Source: Jiulongibacter sp024742395
Lineage (GTDB): Bacteria > Bacteroidota > Bacteroidia > Cytophagales > Spirosomataceae
Direction: 5' to 3'
DNA: 64,000 nt
Assembly: GCA_965249455.1 (NCBI GenBank)
Contig: OZ252236.1
Coordinates: 3,782,001-3,846,000, forward strand
Part shown: positions 51,363-60,810 of the stretch, piece after piece
How the letters are laid out: the number at the start of each line of letters is the position of its first letter
How positions within the stretch are numbered: position 1 is the first letter of the stretch
Made by a program: the position numbers and the translations under genes
Notes under the pieces: generated by a model
Seen by the model: the letters and a program-made list of their open reading frames with translations, nothing else
Databases searched by the model: none
What the model was told of the DNA's origin: nothing

Positions 51363-53651
51363 CTAGTTAACTTCAATTTCATCTACAAACAGCCAGGCAT
51401 TTGACCCCGCTCCTGCATGCCAATCAGGCAATTTGCCATGACGGTCAGCTTCTATTTTGATATAGCGTACTTTCTTGCCTTTCAAGTCTACTTTTACTCT
51501 TTCTACTAGCTTGCCTCTTAGCTCTCCTTTATTAAAGTCCTGCCGGCTTATTTCCTTAAACTTTGTCCCGCTGTTAGAAGTGCTAACTTTTAAATTGGCC
51601 GGAAACATAATCCAGCTATCTACTGCATGAAGGAAACCAATGCTTAAGTCTGTGACTTTGATTTTATTTTGTAAATCAAGAGTAAGATCAAGTTTGCCCT
51701 CATTGAGGCCAACCCAGGCCTGCATGTCTTTTTCTGTCCCCACCTTTCCATCTGTAAGTGCATAATCTGTCCCGCCGGTGTACCTGGTCTTTGCAGAACG
51801 ATACACATAAGGTTTGCCAGTGGCCTTGTTTACTCGCAATTCAGTCATAAACTGATTGGCGTAACTCTTACCTTCCTTGTCAAAAAGAACTGCCCTTACC
51901 CTTGTTTTTTGAGTAATATCTATTCCTTTTTCTGCTTCATAAAGAGCAGAACCTACATTAGGTTCAGTTCCATCGAGGGTATATCTTATTATGGGATCAG
52001 CTTCAATATTTGACAGATAAACCTTCAATAAACCTTCAGAAGTAGTTCGAATATCTGATTTGATATTATAGATAGATTCGGCATAATTAACATTAAGCAC
52101 TTTTAACCTCTCAAAATGTGCCTTTACGCGATTTTCAAACTCCTTGTAATCTTTACTTCCTTCTGCAGACCAGCCCGTTTCTGCTACAGCGAGAGCTCTT
52201 GGAAATAGCATGTATTCCACTTTCTCAGGAGTCGGAATATATTCTGTCCATAAATTAGCCTGGACACCCAAAATGTACTTCCTTTCATCCTCAGTTAATT
52301 TCTCAGCCAGTGGTTCATATGAATAGACTTTTTCCAATGGCAGAAAGCCACCAATAGCCAGCGGTTCTGTGGCCGGATCTCCCTGATAATAATCAAGATA
52401 ATGAAACGAATTCGGCGACATGATAACATCGTGTTTTTGACGTGCCGCTTCTATACCACCTTGCGTACCTCTCCAGCTCATCACTGTCGCATTGGGCGAT
52501 AAGCCCCCTTCCAAAATTTCATCCCAGCCTATCAACTTTCGGCCTTTGGATGTAATGAACTTATCTATTCTAGTGATAAAGTAGCTTTGCAATTCATGTT
52601 CATCTTTAAGGCCTTCTGCTTTTATTAAATCTTGACAGAATTCAGAGGCTTCCCAACTGTCTTTTGGGCACTCATCTCCACCAATATGAATGTATTCAGA
52701 GGGAAACAAGTCCATTACTTCAGTCAGAACATCCTCTAAAAACTCAAAGGTTTTGTCATAGGGGCAATACACATCTTCGGCCACGCCCCATCGGGTACGC
52801 ACTTCATAGGGCCCGCCCGTACAGCCAAACTCCGGATAACTTGCCAAAGCCGCTACAGCATGGCCCGGCATTTCAATTTCAGGAATAACATTTATGTATT
52901 TTGAACTGGCGTAAGCCACAATCTCTTTGACTTCTTCCTGTGTGTAAAAACCGCCGTATGGTTTTCCATCTCCTTTGTTTTCACTGTCATGTCCTAAAGG
53001 AGTTTCCTTTCTGTAAGCTCCTATTTCTGTTAATTTGGGATATTTCTTTATCTCGATTCTCCAACCCTGATCCTCTGTCAAATGCCAGTGAAACTGATTA
53101 AATTTATACATCGCCAAAAGATCAATGTATTTTTTGATAAAGCTAACCGGCATCATATGCCTGCCCACATCAAGCATCATACCTCTGTAACCAAATCTGG
53201 GTTCATCCTTTATCAAACAAACCGGCAAACTCAATTGTAAGTCTTTTATCAGAAAGTCACTGTAAATTCTGGCATCAAATAGCTGTAAAAGTGTTTGATA
53301 GGCGTAGAAAAAACCTTTTTCTGAGCTGGCACTTAAAACCACCTTCTCTTTAGATACCTGAACGGCATAGGCCTCTTCTGCTAAATCACTATTCAAAGAA
53401 AATATGAAAACATTTTCTTTGCCTTCTTTCTCTATCTTCATAGGTAAACCAACCGTAGTCATCACAGATTTTTGCAATGAAACCGCAATTGCCCGTAGAT
53501 TCTGATTTTCTTCAGTCACTACAATGGTGGTTTGAGGCGTGAGTTCAAAACGACCTTCACCTTTTTGAAAGGAGAGTGGTTTTGGAATTATTTCTTGTCC
53601 AAAAACTGCCGTACTGAATAGAATTAAGAAAAAGAAGAAGGCTTTGTTCAT
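51363..53651 (-). CDS. GH20 beta-N-acetylhexosaminidase, exported
   Basis: 762 residues, signal peptide (STAVFGQ, to about 19). Domains: GH20b (20-145); catalytic TIM barrel (150-500) with GYRGMMLDVGRH, HWHLTEDQGWRIEIK, and the catalytic pair Asp326-Glu327 in HIGGDECPK; then a chitobiase C-terminal-like segment (IRYTLDGTEPNVGS) and a C-terminal F5/8-type carbohydrate-binding domain. It releases terminal GlcNAc or GalNAc from chito-oligosaccharides or glycoproteins in the periplasm or at the surface. Transcribed alone, so probably not part of the pectin PUL. The family is certain. Confidence 0.95.
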   Translation of the reverse strand: MNKAFFFFLILFSTAVFGQEIIPKPLSFQKGEGRFELTPQTTIVVTEENQNLRAIAVSLQKSVMTTVGLPMKIEKEGKENVFIFSLNSDLAEEAYAVQVSKEKVVLSASSEKGFFYAYQTLLQLFDARIYSDFLIKDLQLSLPVCLIKDEPRFGYRGMMLDVGRHMMPVSFIKKYIDLLAMYKFNQFHWHLTEDQGWRIEIKKYPKLTEIGAYRKETPLGHDSENKGDGKPYGGFYTQEEVKEIVAYASSKYINVIPEIEMPGHAVAALASYPEFGCTGGPYEVRTRWGVAEDVYCPYDKTFEFLEDVLTEVMDLFPSEYIHIGGDECPKDSWEASEFCQDLIKAEGLKDEHELQSYFITRIDKFITSKGRKLIGWDEILEGGLSPNATVMSWRGTQGGIEAARQKHDVIMSPNSFHYLDYYQGDPATEPLAIGGFLPLEKVYSYEPLAEKLTEDERKYILGVQANLWTEYIPTPEKVEYMLFPRALAVAETGWSAEGSKDYKEFENRVKAHFERLKVLNVNYAESIYNIKSDIRTTSEGLLKVYLSNIEADPIIRYTLDGTEPNVGSALYEAEKGIDITQKTRVRAVLFDKEGKSYANQFMTELRVNKATGKPYVYRSAKTRYTGGTDYALTDGKVGTEKDMQAWVGLNEGKLDLTLDLQNKIKVTDLSIGFLHAVDSWIMFPANLKVSTSNSGTKFKEISRQDFNKGELRGKLVERVKVDLKGKKVRYIKIEADRHGKLPDWHAGAGSNAWLFVDEIEVN

Positions 53652-53846
53652 AATAGGGTGTTTAATTTCTTGACGGGCAAAAATATCAATTCAAGTTTAG
53701 CTTCAAACACAATTATTAAAATATTTTAATAATTATGTTGTTATAATCTCCGCTTTATCTCCATAAAATAAAAACCATTCCCATTTTTCATGTAATCATT
53801 TGACTATGTTACTAGCTAGACTTAAATTAAATAAAAGTCGATATCC

Positions 53847-54497
53847 ATGAAATATTTTGTCAGCTGTTTAATTATCTACCTGTTTTTTTCCTGTACTCTT
53901 TATCCTGATGGTGTTAGAGGTGATAAGTTCTCAAGCAATATTCCTCCCACGGTAAATCAAAGCATTACTTCAAAAGAAGCAGGATATTTAATTAACATTA
54001 CTGATGTCTCCCGCTCACTAAAAGACGGTACCCCAGACAATACATTTATCCCTGATTTAGCAGGATATAATATTGAGGCTCTTGGTGTGAACACCAACTG
54101 GGATAATGAACTCGGCATCATCTACTTAAGCAGTTACGAAGAAGAATCAGAAGGGCCAGGTCCTTACGCCACAACAACAATTACCTATGATATTAATGCA
54201 ATTGGTTATGATCCACAAGATAAAGCAGTTTATACGCTAGCACCATTGGTAGGCAGCATAGCTGTGTCGGACAAATTAGTTGGTACCGCCGCTGAACTTA
54301 ACTTTAGAAGTTATGATTATAAGGCCTTATCTGTTTCAAATAATGTGAGTATTTCGATCTATGAAGTCGGTAATAACTATATTTCTGGTTATGCCGAAGG
54401 TCTTGAAATGGAACGCAAAGTTTTCAAGCAAGGCATTCATACACACACGATAAAAGGGACAATCAATATTCTTTTTACAGCATGTACAAGGTGCTAG
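53847..54497 (+). CDS. Putative lipoprotein of unknown function
   Basis: 216 residues: MKYFVSCLIIYLFFSC is a lipoprotein signal (Cys16). The rest is mostly predicted beta with no recognisable family: ITSKEAGYLINITDVSRS, NTNWDNELGIIYLSSYEEESEG and YNYISGYAEGLEMERK-like strands, ending near a short Cys-x-Arg-Cys. A possible ligand-binding or envelope protein. It converges with the DUF2911 gene. A start at 53847 follows directly from AT-rich DNA without a clear Shine-Dalgarno, as is normal here. Confidence 0.65.
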   Translation: MKYFVSCLIIYLFFSCTLYPDGVRGDKFSSNIPPTVNQSITSKEAGYLINITDVSRSLKDGTPDNTFIPDLAGYNIEALGVNTNWDNELGIIYLSSYEEESEGPGPYATTTITYDINAIGYDPQDKAVYTLAPLVGSIAVSDKLVGTAAELNFRSYDYKALSVSNNVSISIYEVGNNYISGYAEGLEMERKVFKQGIHTHTIKGTINILFTACTRC

Positions 54498-54518
54498 AAA
54501 AAAGATCCATCTTACCTT

Positions 54519-55088
54519 CTAGAAGGTCATAGGTAGCTCCACAAAAGTATCCCCCCAGCCAATGAGCAGTTTACCAGTGGCAAGTTCATCATTGATGCTA
54601 ACCATTCGCATACTAAGATTTTCAACATTTTTAGTGGTTTTCTTAACAGGCACAGTAAATCTTGCTACATCTTTTTCCTCTGTGTAATCATATACTCCCC
54701 ATTGATTAAGATCAGAACTTAAGATAATGATCCATTCCGTTTCCTTTGGAATGGCCACAAGAGCATAATCGCCTGCAGCTATTTTCTTCCCTTCAATGGT
54801 CACGTCCTTATAAAATCGTATCTCAGGGGCTTCATTCGCCCCTACTCGCCAAACTTTTCCATAGGGAACCAGTTGACCAAATAACTCTCTTTCCTTTCTG
54901 GCAGGTCTATTATAGGTAATCCGTGCCAGAGCTTCATCATTCCATTCAGGTTTAGGAGCAAATTTCCTATCATGAGCAAAATGATCAGGGTAGTAGATCA
55001 TATCCATAGGACTTTTATCTAAATCATAGAATTCCTGAGCGGAGCTAGCAAAACTTAAAAGACCGATTAGAATCAGTAGGTATTTCAT
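54519..55088 (-). CDS. DUF2911 family exported protein
   Basis: 189 residues, signal peptide ending SFASSAQ. DUF2911 motifs are clear: ARITYNRPARKERELFGQLVPYGKVWRVGANEAPEIRFYKDV, then GKKIAAGDYALVAIPKETEWIIILSSDLNQWG and MRMVSINDELATGKLLIGWGD. The family is common in Bacteroidota and of unknown function; periplasmic location is expected. It lies back-to-back with purL, 199 bp away, so the purL promoter region is shared. Confidence 0.9.
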   Translation of the reverse strand: MKYLLILIGLLSFASSAQEFYDLDKSPMDMIYYPDHFAHDRKFAPKPEWNDEALARITYNRPARKERELFGQLVPYGKVWRVGANEAPEIRFYKDVTIEGKKIAAGDYALVAIPKETEWIIILSSDLNQWGVYDYTEEKDVARFTVPVKKTTKNVENLSMRMVSINDELATGKLLIGWGDTFVELPMTF

Positions 55089-55245
55089 TGTTAAAGAATG
55101 TTTGTTAACGAATTTGCTTTTAAGAACAGGATTTTGATTCTCAATAAAAAGACTCTACTCAATTGAGAGACGAAAATAAATCTGTAATCCAACTTTCCCA
55201 TACAATACTCCAATGCTTTCAGTGCCATACTTTTGGCAATTCCCT

Positions 55246-55253
55246 TAACTTTG
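55246..55253 (+). promoter_or_regulatory. purL -7 box
   Basis: TAACTTTG fits TAnnTTTG and lies 34 bp before the chosen purL start. No good -33 TTTG at 19-21 bp is found, so it may be a weak promoter by eye. Confidence 0.4.
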
Positions 55254-55287
55254 CACTTTCTTTTTAAAAGACCAATCCTTGCTCCCA

Positions 55288-58200
55288 ATGATTCACTTTT
55301 TCGGTAGTTCTTCCGATACTGTTTTCGCAGTACAAACAAAGGCTCCTATCTCCGATGCCGACATCAAAAAACTTCAGTGGCTTTTTGTCAGCCCGGCTGA
55401 GCATTCTCATAGTAGAATCAACCAGGACGACGCCACTTTAAAAGCAAACTTTGTGGGCCCCAGAGCCGCAATGATTACTCCCTGGAGTACCAATGCCGTA
55501 GAAATCACTCAAAATATGGGTATCAGGGGTATTGTGAGAATAGAAGAGTTTAAAGAGGTATCGGCTAACTTCACTGATTTTGATCCAATGCTTTCTCAAA
55601 AGTATAGCGAGCTCAATCAATCCATTTACACTATTAATGTGAAGCCTGAAGCCATCCAGGAAATAGAGGACATTGAGGCCTATAACCAGCAGGAAGGCTT
55701 ATCATTGAACGAAGAAGAAGTTACTTACCTGGAAGAATTAGCCTCTAAACTAGGCAGAAAGCTTACTGATTCTGAAGTTTTTGGATTTTCACAGGTAAAC
55801 TCAGAGCATTGCAGACACAAAATATTCAATGGTACTTTTATCATTGATGGAGAAGAAAAACCAACCTCTCTATTTAAGCTAATCAGAAAGACATCCGAAG
55901 CTCACCCTAACGATATTGTCTCTGCTTATAAGGATAACGTAGCTTTTGTTAAAGGTCCCAAAATTACTCAATTTGCCCCTTTAAGTGCCGATAAGCCCGA
56001 CTTCTACTCAGAGAAAGAGTTTGACTCAGTTATTTCCTTAAAAGCTGAAACGCACAATTTCCCAACCACAGTGGAGCCATTCAATGGAGCTGCTACGGGT
56101 TCTGGGGGAGAAATCAGAGACAGACTGGCTGGTGGACAAGGTTCTTTGCCTTTAGCAGGTACTGCTGTTTACATGACTTCTTATTCAAGACTGGAAGAAA
56201 ACAGACCTTGGGAGAAAGGAATGGATGCCAGACCTTGGCTCTATCAGACACCAATGGATATTCTCATCAAAGCTTCTAACGGGGCTTCTGATTTTGGTAA
56301 CAAGTTTGGTCAGCCCTTAATTTCAGGTTCATTATTGACTTTTGAACATCAGGAAGAAGCTAGAAAACTAGGGTTTGATAAAGTCATCATGATGGCTGGT
56401 GGTATTGGGTATGGAAAAGAAAGTCAGGCTCAGAAAGACACCCCTAAAACAGGCGACAAGGTGGTGATTTTGGGTGGAGAAAATTACCGAATAGGAATGG
56501 GTGGTGCCGCTGTGTCTTCTGCAGATACAGGAGCTTTCGGCTCTGGAATTGAACTAAATGCCGTGCAGCGTTCAAACCCCGAAATGCAAAAAAGAGCAGC
56601 TAATGCTATCCGAGGCCTTGTAGAAAGCGATGAAAACCCGATAGTCTCTATTCATGATCATGGAGCCGGGGGGCACCTAAACTGCCTTTCTGAACTCGTA
56701 GAAGAAACAGGTGGGCTCATCGACCTTGACAAATTGCCGGTAGGCGATCCTACCCTTTCTGCCAAAGAGATTATTGGAAACGAATCTCAGGAAAGAATGG
56801 GCTTGGTAATCGGTGAGAAAGACCTGGAAACGCTGCAAAAGGTGGCCGATCGCGAAAGATCTCCGATGTACACTGTAGGTGATGTCACAGGTAATCACCG
56901 TTTCACCTTTGAATCAAAATCTACAGGGGCAAAACCCATGGATTTTGCCATTGCGGATATGTTTGGCAGCTCTCCCAAGACCATTATGGAGGACAAAACA
57001 GTCAACAGGTCATACAGTGAGCTGAGCTATTCCAAAGAAAAAGTAGTGGAATATCTGGAACAAGTTTTGCAACTCGAAGCCGTTGCCTGTAAAGACTGGC
57101 TAACCAATAAGGTAGACCGCTGTGTAGGAGGCAGAGTAGCTAAACAACAATGTGCAGGCCCCTTACAACTACCGCTTAATAATGTCGGGGTAATGGCTTT
57201 AGACTTTAAGGGTAAAGAAGGAATTGCCACTACTATAGGACATTCTCCGGTTTCAGCTTTGGTTGATCCCGTTGCAGGTTCAAGAAACTCCATTGCCGAA
57301 TCGCTTTCTAACATAGTTTGGGCTCCATTAAAAGACGGACTCAAGTCGGTTTCATTATCAGCTAACTGGATGTGGGCTTGTAAAAATGAAGGTGAAGATG
57401 CCAGCTTATACGCTGCAGTAGAAGGATGTTCTGAGTTTGCCATTGAACTGGGCATTAATATTCCTACCGGAAAAGATTCTCTTTCAATGAAGCAGAAATA
57501 TCCGAATGATGAGGTGATTGCCCCTGGTACAGTGATCATTTCAGCCGCAGGAAATTGCTCTGACATTACAAAGGTGGTAGAACCCGTACTTCAAAAAGAT
57601 GGAGGTAACATCTATTACCTAAACCTTTCGAAAGACAAACTAAAGCTGGGCGGAAGTTCTTTTGCTCAGGTTCTGAATAAAGTAGGTAAAGAAGTACCAA
57701 CAATCATTGATGCAGAATACTTTAAGACGGCATTCAATACCCTTCAGGAGCTTATCAAAACAGATAAAATTAAAGCTGGTCATGATGTAGGAAGTGGAGG
57801 TTTGATTACCACTTTACTGGAAATGTGTTTTGCAGATGTGAATTTGGCTGCAAAGCTTGACTTAAACTCTTTAGGTGAGTCAGACCTTATCAAAATACTT
57901 TTCAATGAAAACATCTCTGTGGTTTTTCAGGCAGAGGAAAGTGTAGAGGCTGTGTTTAATACCGCTGGTGTAGAGATCCTGAAAATTGGATCGGCAATAG
58001 AAGGGAATACACTAGAAATTACTCACAACGGGGAAACTCTTTCTTTGGATATTCCGCAGCTAAGAGATACATGGTTTAAAACTTCTTATCTTCTGGATAG
58101 CAAGCAATGTAAAAATGGCGTTGCTAAAGAACGTTTTGATAATTATAAAAATCAGGCACTTAATTATACTTTCCCTAAAGAATTCAGTGGAAAGAAACCT

Positions 58201-58974
58201 GTTATTGATTCTTCAAAAAGCAGACCCAAAGCAGCCATAATTCGAGAGAAAGGCAGTAACTCGGAGCGTGAGATGGCCAATGCCATGTTTCTGGCAGGTT
58301 TTGATGTGAAAGATGTACACATGACTGATCTTATAAGCGGGCGGGAAACCTTGGAAGACATTCAGTTTATTGGAGCTGTGGGAGGCTTTTCTAATTCAGA
58401 TGTTCTTGGCTCTGCCAAAGGTTGGGCCGGAGCTTTCCTGTACAATGAGAAAGCCAATACAGCCTTAAAGAATTTCTTTAAAAGAGAAGATACACTTTCT
58501 GTGGGTATTTGTAATGGCTGTCAGCTACTTATGGAGCTTGAAATGATTAACCCTGAGCATAAAGAGCATGGCAAATTGCACCATAACACTTCTCATAAAC
58601 ATGAAAGCATCTTTACTTCGGTTACAGTTCAGAAAAATAACTCTGTGATGCTATCCACGCTGGAAGGCCTTACCTTGGGAGTTTGGGTTTCACATGGTGA
58701 AGGAAAGTTTCATTTACCTTATGAGGAATCTGAATATAACATTGTGGGTAAATATGGCTACACACAATACCCAGCCAACCCGAATGGCTCTGATTACAAC
58801 ACAGCTATGATGTGTGACAGCACGGGTCGTCACTTGGTTATGATGCCGCATATTGAGCGTTCTACCTTCCCTTGGAACTGGGCACATTATCCGGCAAACA
58901 GAAAATCTGACGAGGTTAGCCCTTGGTTAGAGGCCTTTGTGAATGCAAGGAAATGGGTAGAAAAACAGAATTAA
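55288..58974 (+). CDS. purL: Phosphoribosylformylglycinamidine synthase (PurL, large single-chain form)
   Basis: Start at ATG 55288 (MIHFFGSSSDTVF); the reading frame is open three codons upstream to a TTG at 55279, which is less likely. 1228 residues. The chain carries the linker and FGAM-synthase core with GSGGEIRDRLAGGQG, GVSHEVN-type hairpins replaced here by VNSEHCRHKIFNG, a second synthase half, and a C-terminal class I glutaminase with nucleophile Cys1075 in GICNGCQLL and His1188/Glu1190 in MPHIERS. It converts FGAR to FGAM with glutamine and ATP in purine synthesis. A strong terminator follows. Confidence 0.97.
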   Translation: MIHFFGSSSDTVFAVQTKAPISDADIKKLQWLFVSPAEHSHSRINQDDATLKANFVGPRAAMITPWSTNAVEITQNMGIRGIVRIEEFKEVSANFTDFDPMLSQKYSELNQSIYTINVKPEAIQEIEDIEAYNQQEGLSLNEEEVTYLEELASKLGRKLTDSEVFGFSQVNSEHCRHKIFNGTFIIDGEEKPTSLFKLIRKTSEAHPNDIVSAYKDNVAFVKGPKITQFAPLSADKPDFYSEKEFDSVISLKAETHNFPTTVEPFNGAATGSGGEIRDRLAGGQGSLPLAGTAVYMTSYSRLEENRPWEKGMDARPWLYQTPMDILIKASNGASDFGNKFGQPLISGSLLTFEHQEEARKLGFDKVIMMAGGIGYGKESQAQKDTPKTGDKVVILGGENYRIGMGGAAVSSADTGAFGSGIELNAVQRSNPEMQKRAANAIRGLVESDENPIVSIHDHGAGGHLNCLSELVEETGGLIDLDKLPVGDPTLSAKEIIGNESQERMGLVIGEKDLETLQKVADRERSPMYTVGDVTGNHRFTFESKSTGAKPMDFAIADMFGSSPKTIMEDKTVNRSYSELSYSKEKVVEYLEQVLQLEAVACKDWLTNKVDRCVGGRVAKQQCAGPLQLPLNNVGVMALDFKGKEGIATTIGHSPVSALVDPVAGSRNSIAESLSNIVWAPLKDGLKSVSLSANWMWACKNEGEDASLYAAVEGCSEFAIELGINIPTGKDSLSMKQKYPNDEVIAPGTVIISAAGNCSDITKVVEPVLQKDGGNIYYLNLSKDKLKLGGSSFAQVLNKVGKEVPTIIDAEYFKTAFNTLQELIKTDKIKAGHDVGSGGLITTLLEMCFADVNLAAKLDLNSLGESDLIKILFNENISVVFQAEESVEAVFNTAGVEILKIGSAIEGNTLEITHNGETLSLDIPQLRDTWFKTSYLLDSKQCKNGVAKERFDNYKNQALNYTFPKEFSGKKPVIDSSKSRPKAAIIREKGSNSEREMANAMFLAGFDVKDVHMTDLISGRETLEDIQFIGAVGGFSNSDVLGSAKGWAGAFLYNEKANTALKNFFKREDTLSVGICNGCQLLMELEMINPEHKEHGKLHHNTSHKHESIFTSVTVQKNNSVMLSTLEGLTLGVWVSHGEGKFHLPYEESEYNIVGKYGYTQYPANPNGSDYNTAMMCDSTGRHLVMMPHIERSTFPWNWAHYPANRKSDEVSPWLEAFVNARKWVEKQN

Positions 58975-58999
58975 TCTTACTACATACAGCTAGAGAAAG

Positions 59000-59033
59000 A
59001 GAATCAGGTTCAAAAGGCCTGATTCTTTTTTTT
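59000..59033 (+). terminator. Rho-independent terminator of purL
   Basis: AGAATCAGG (59000-59008) pairs perfectly with CCTGATTCT (59018-59026), with a 9-base loop and a run of seven or more T after it. It lies 25 bp beyond the purL stop. Confidence 0.95.
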
Positions 59034-59122
59034 GATCTATTAACATTTTAGTCTGTTTTTTTAACTCCTTTTAACAGCGAATGCCTCGTGTTTTGCGTTT
59101 AGATAGGTAGTTCCACCAAACT

Positions 59123-59431
59123 ATGGAACAGTATTTTAGAACCCTTGAAGAAACAACAAAAGCACACATCATGTACCTATTGAACGACCGCATCATACCT
59201 AGAGAATACGAAAAGTCATTTAACACCAACGCATACACTGAAACGGAGCTTCAGCAAGTCTCTGAAGCCTTGCGTACTATTCCGGCTATTAAAGATATCA
59301 TTATAGATGACGAAAAATATCCCAGAGCTTTTACTGTACATACGCGTGAAGAGCTGAATGTAGAGGAGATCGAAAACAAAATAAAAGCTTTGGGCTACCA
59401 GGCGATAGCCAGTGAATACTTTCTGATTTAA
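59123..59431 (+). CDS. Small cytoplasmic protein with HMA-like beta-alpha-beta-beta-alpha-beta pattern, unknown function
   Basis: 102 residues. The C-terminal two thirds (TELQQVSEALRTIPAIKDIIIDDEKYPRAFTVHTREELNVEEIENKIKALGYQAI) looks like a heavy-metal-associated fold by predicted secondary structure and the final GYQA, but the metal-binding Cys-x-x-Cys is absent; there is no cysteine in the protein. It opens a group of small plus-strand genes. A regulatory or chaperone-like domain is possible; function not known. Confidence 0.6.
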   Translation: MEQYFRTLEETTKAHIMYLLNDRIIPREYEKSFNTNAYTETELQQVSEALRTIPAIKDIIIDDEKYPRAFTVHTREELNVEEIENKIKALGYQAIASEYFLI

Positions 59432-59493
59432 CTTTTCAGAAGATTACCCGGCAAAAGTCTTAACTTGTAAATGGTATTTAACTTAGAAACTCC

Positions 59494-59883
59494 ATGAAAA
59501 GTGTAGCCGAAAAGGATTTAATCAAAGGGGAAATAGCCGATTACTTTTACGACAACACAGGTATTTTGTACTCTTTCTCTAAAAACACAAAAAGAACCGT
59601 CAAGAACGTTTCAGAGAATGTGGCCTTAGTGAAAAGTATTACCGAGGGCAAAATACCTCCCCTATTAATATACCTTTGTGACTCTCCTATACCCGATAAA
59701 GAAACACGAAAATTCTCTACAGAACAGCTACCACTAACCTATAAAGCCATGGCCATGGTTTCTAAGCCCGGCCTCTCACAGTTAATCATGCGTATATTGT
59801 TTAAGTTTCAGAAGCCCCCCATACCAATGAAGTCTTTTACTGATGATAAAGAAGCCGAAGAGTGGCTTGTGCAATTCATTTAA
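59494..59883 (+). CDS. STAS/SpoIIAA-like small protein (DUF7793-type)
   Basis: 129 residues, no signal peptide. GILYSFSKNTKRTVKNVSENVALVKSI then PPLLIYLCDSPIPDKETRKF and a final PPIPMKSFTDDKEAEEWLVQF are the usual landmarks of STAS-like proteins of the DUF7793 type in Bacteroidota. The final EAEEWL segment is typical. These proteins probably bind partners; no enzyme activity is expected. It lies 62 bp downstream of the HMA-like gene and may be in the same transcript. Confidence 0.7.
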   Translation: MKSVAEKDLIKGEIADYFYDNTGILYSFSKNTKRTVKNVSENVALVKSITEGKIPPLLIYLCDSPIPDKETRKFSTEQLPLTYKAMAMVSKPGLSQLIMRILFKFQKPPIPMKSFTDDKEAEEWLVQFI

Positions 59884-60174
59884 ACTGAATCCCGTATATA
59901 TGCTTATGCACAGCCAAATGCATTGATAATTTAAGTTTAAAAGGTGACAGAATCTCCCAGATTTGAGAAGGTCTTCATTCGTACCTAAAGTATGTTTTTG
60001 CAATCTCAGAGCAGAAAAGAAAGTAGAATACTTTCAAGTGTTTAGCTGCATATCATGTACAAATTAGCCCTTGATTTCTGTAGGGCTTACACCTTGACAA
60101 ATTCAATCAAAAGCTTCTTAAAACGAGTAAACTGAGTCATCTATTGCATCGTATTTTATGAAAAACACAATACT
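59884..60174. other. Intergenic region before the Csp-like gene
   Basis: About 290 bp of AT-rich DNA. I see no clear terminator for the STAS-like gene, no convincing TAnnTTTG box close to the Csp start and no gene. Confidence 0.4.
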
Positions 60175-60492
60175 ATGAAAAAGGAATATGTAGACTGCAT
60201 TGCCGCTTGTCAGCAATGCCTTATCGATTGTCAGAGATGTTTGGTAGAAATGGCTACCAAAGAAAGTATGAACGACTGCCCGAAATGCTGTATTGAATGC
60301 ATTGATGCTTGTCTGGCTTGCATTAAAATGATGACAGCAGGCAGTAAATGGGCCAAAGACTACTGCCGTATCTGTGCAGAAATTTGCGAATGGTGTGCTG
60401 AACAGTGCGGTCAGCATGAACATGAGCATTGCAAAGTATGTGCTCAGTCTTGTCAAAAATGTGCAGAGCACTGCAGAAAAATGGCTGCTTAA
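60175..60492 (+). CDS. Four-helix-bundle copper-binding protein (Csp/DUF326 type)
   Basis: 105 residues with about 20 cysteines spaced along helices: ACQQCLIDCQRC, NDCPKCCIECIDACLAC, YCRICAEICEWCAEQC and HCKVCAQSCQKCAEHC. This CxxxCxxC periodicity is that of bacterial Csp copper-storage proteins, in which Cys line the bundle core and take up Cu(I). A His-rich QHEHEH loop precedes the last helix. No Tat or Sec signal, so it should be cytosolic (Csp3-like). Next to it is a small membrane protein. Copper storage or detoxification is the expected role by family. Confidence 0.88.
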   Translation: MKKEYVDCIAACQQCLIDCQRCLVEMATKESMNDCPKCCIECIDACLACIKMMTAGSKWAKDYCRICAEICEWCAEQCGQHEHEHCKVCAQSCQKCAEHCRKMAA

Positions 60493-60511
60493 TAATTAAA
60501 TAACAAATACT

Positions 60512-60730
60512 ATGAACACGAAGAAAATCATCGGACTGCTAATTATTCTAGGAGGTTTAGTACTAGGTTATACCGGAATAAAAAAAGTAATGAACAGTGA
60601 TGCCTCTGTAGAGGTATTGGGACTGGAAATAGATGCCTCCAATAAATCAGGTAAGCAGCAAGGCTATGTTTTTGTTGGCTTGGCTGTGGTGCTATTTGCC
60701 GGTGGAATTTATACGCTGAACAAAAAATAA
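60512..60730 (+). CDS. DUF3185-type small membrane protein
   Basis: 72 residues, two membrane helices (IIGLLIILGGLVLGYTGI near 6-23 and VFVGLAVVLFAGGIYTL near 52-68) separated by a short acidic linker (DASVEVLGLEIDASNKSGKQQ). It matches the DUF3185 pattern. It starts 19 bp after the Csp-like gene, so the two are an operon, followed by the terminator. Function unknown; may respond to stress together with Csp. Confidence 0.75.
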   Translation: MNTKKIIGLLIILGGLVLGYTGIKKVMNSDASVEVLGLEIDASNKSGKQQGYVFVGLAVVLFAGGIYTLNKK

Positions 60731-60762
60731 AGCCTCATCCTATTTGGATGAGACTTAACATT

Positions 60763-60797
60763 AAAAGGCGTCTGCTTTTCAAGCAGACGCCTTTTTT
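60763..60797. terminator. Bidirectional terminator between convergent genes
   Basis: AAGGCGTCTGCTT (60765-60777) pairs perfectly with AAGCAGACGCCTT (60781-60793) with a three-base loop, flanked by AAAA on the left and TTTTTT on the right. It serves the DUF3185 gene on the plus strand and the OmpA gene on the minus strand. A second small hairpin (CTCATCC/GGATGAG, 60734-60752) lies just before it. Confidence 0.95.
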
Positions 60798-60810
60798 CAT
60801 TCTATTTATT

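Noticed and set aside
54514..54527. 14-bp perfect palindrome ACCTTCTAGAAGGT at the DUF2911 stop codon
   Set aside because: It lies over the end of a coding sequence between convergent genes and has no T run; a chance palindrome is as likely as a site.
55279..55287. TTG start giving three extra residues for PurL
   Set aside because: The ATG at 55288 directly gives the conserved MIHFFG start; a TTG start is not needed.
55091..55339. Minus-strand 82-codon frame overlapping the purL start
   Set aside because: Overlaps the purL promoter and N-terminus; composition is Lys-rich random type, no family features.
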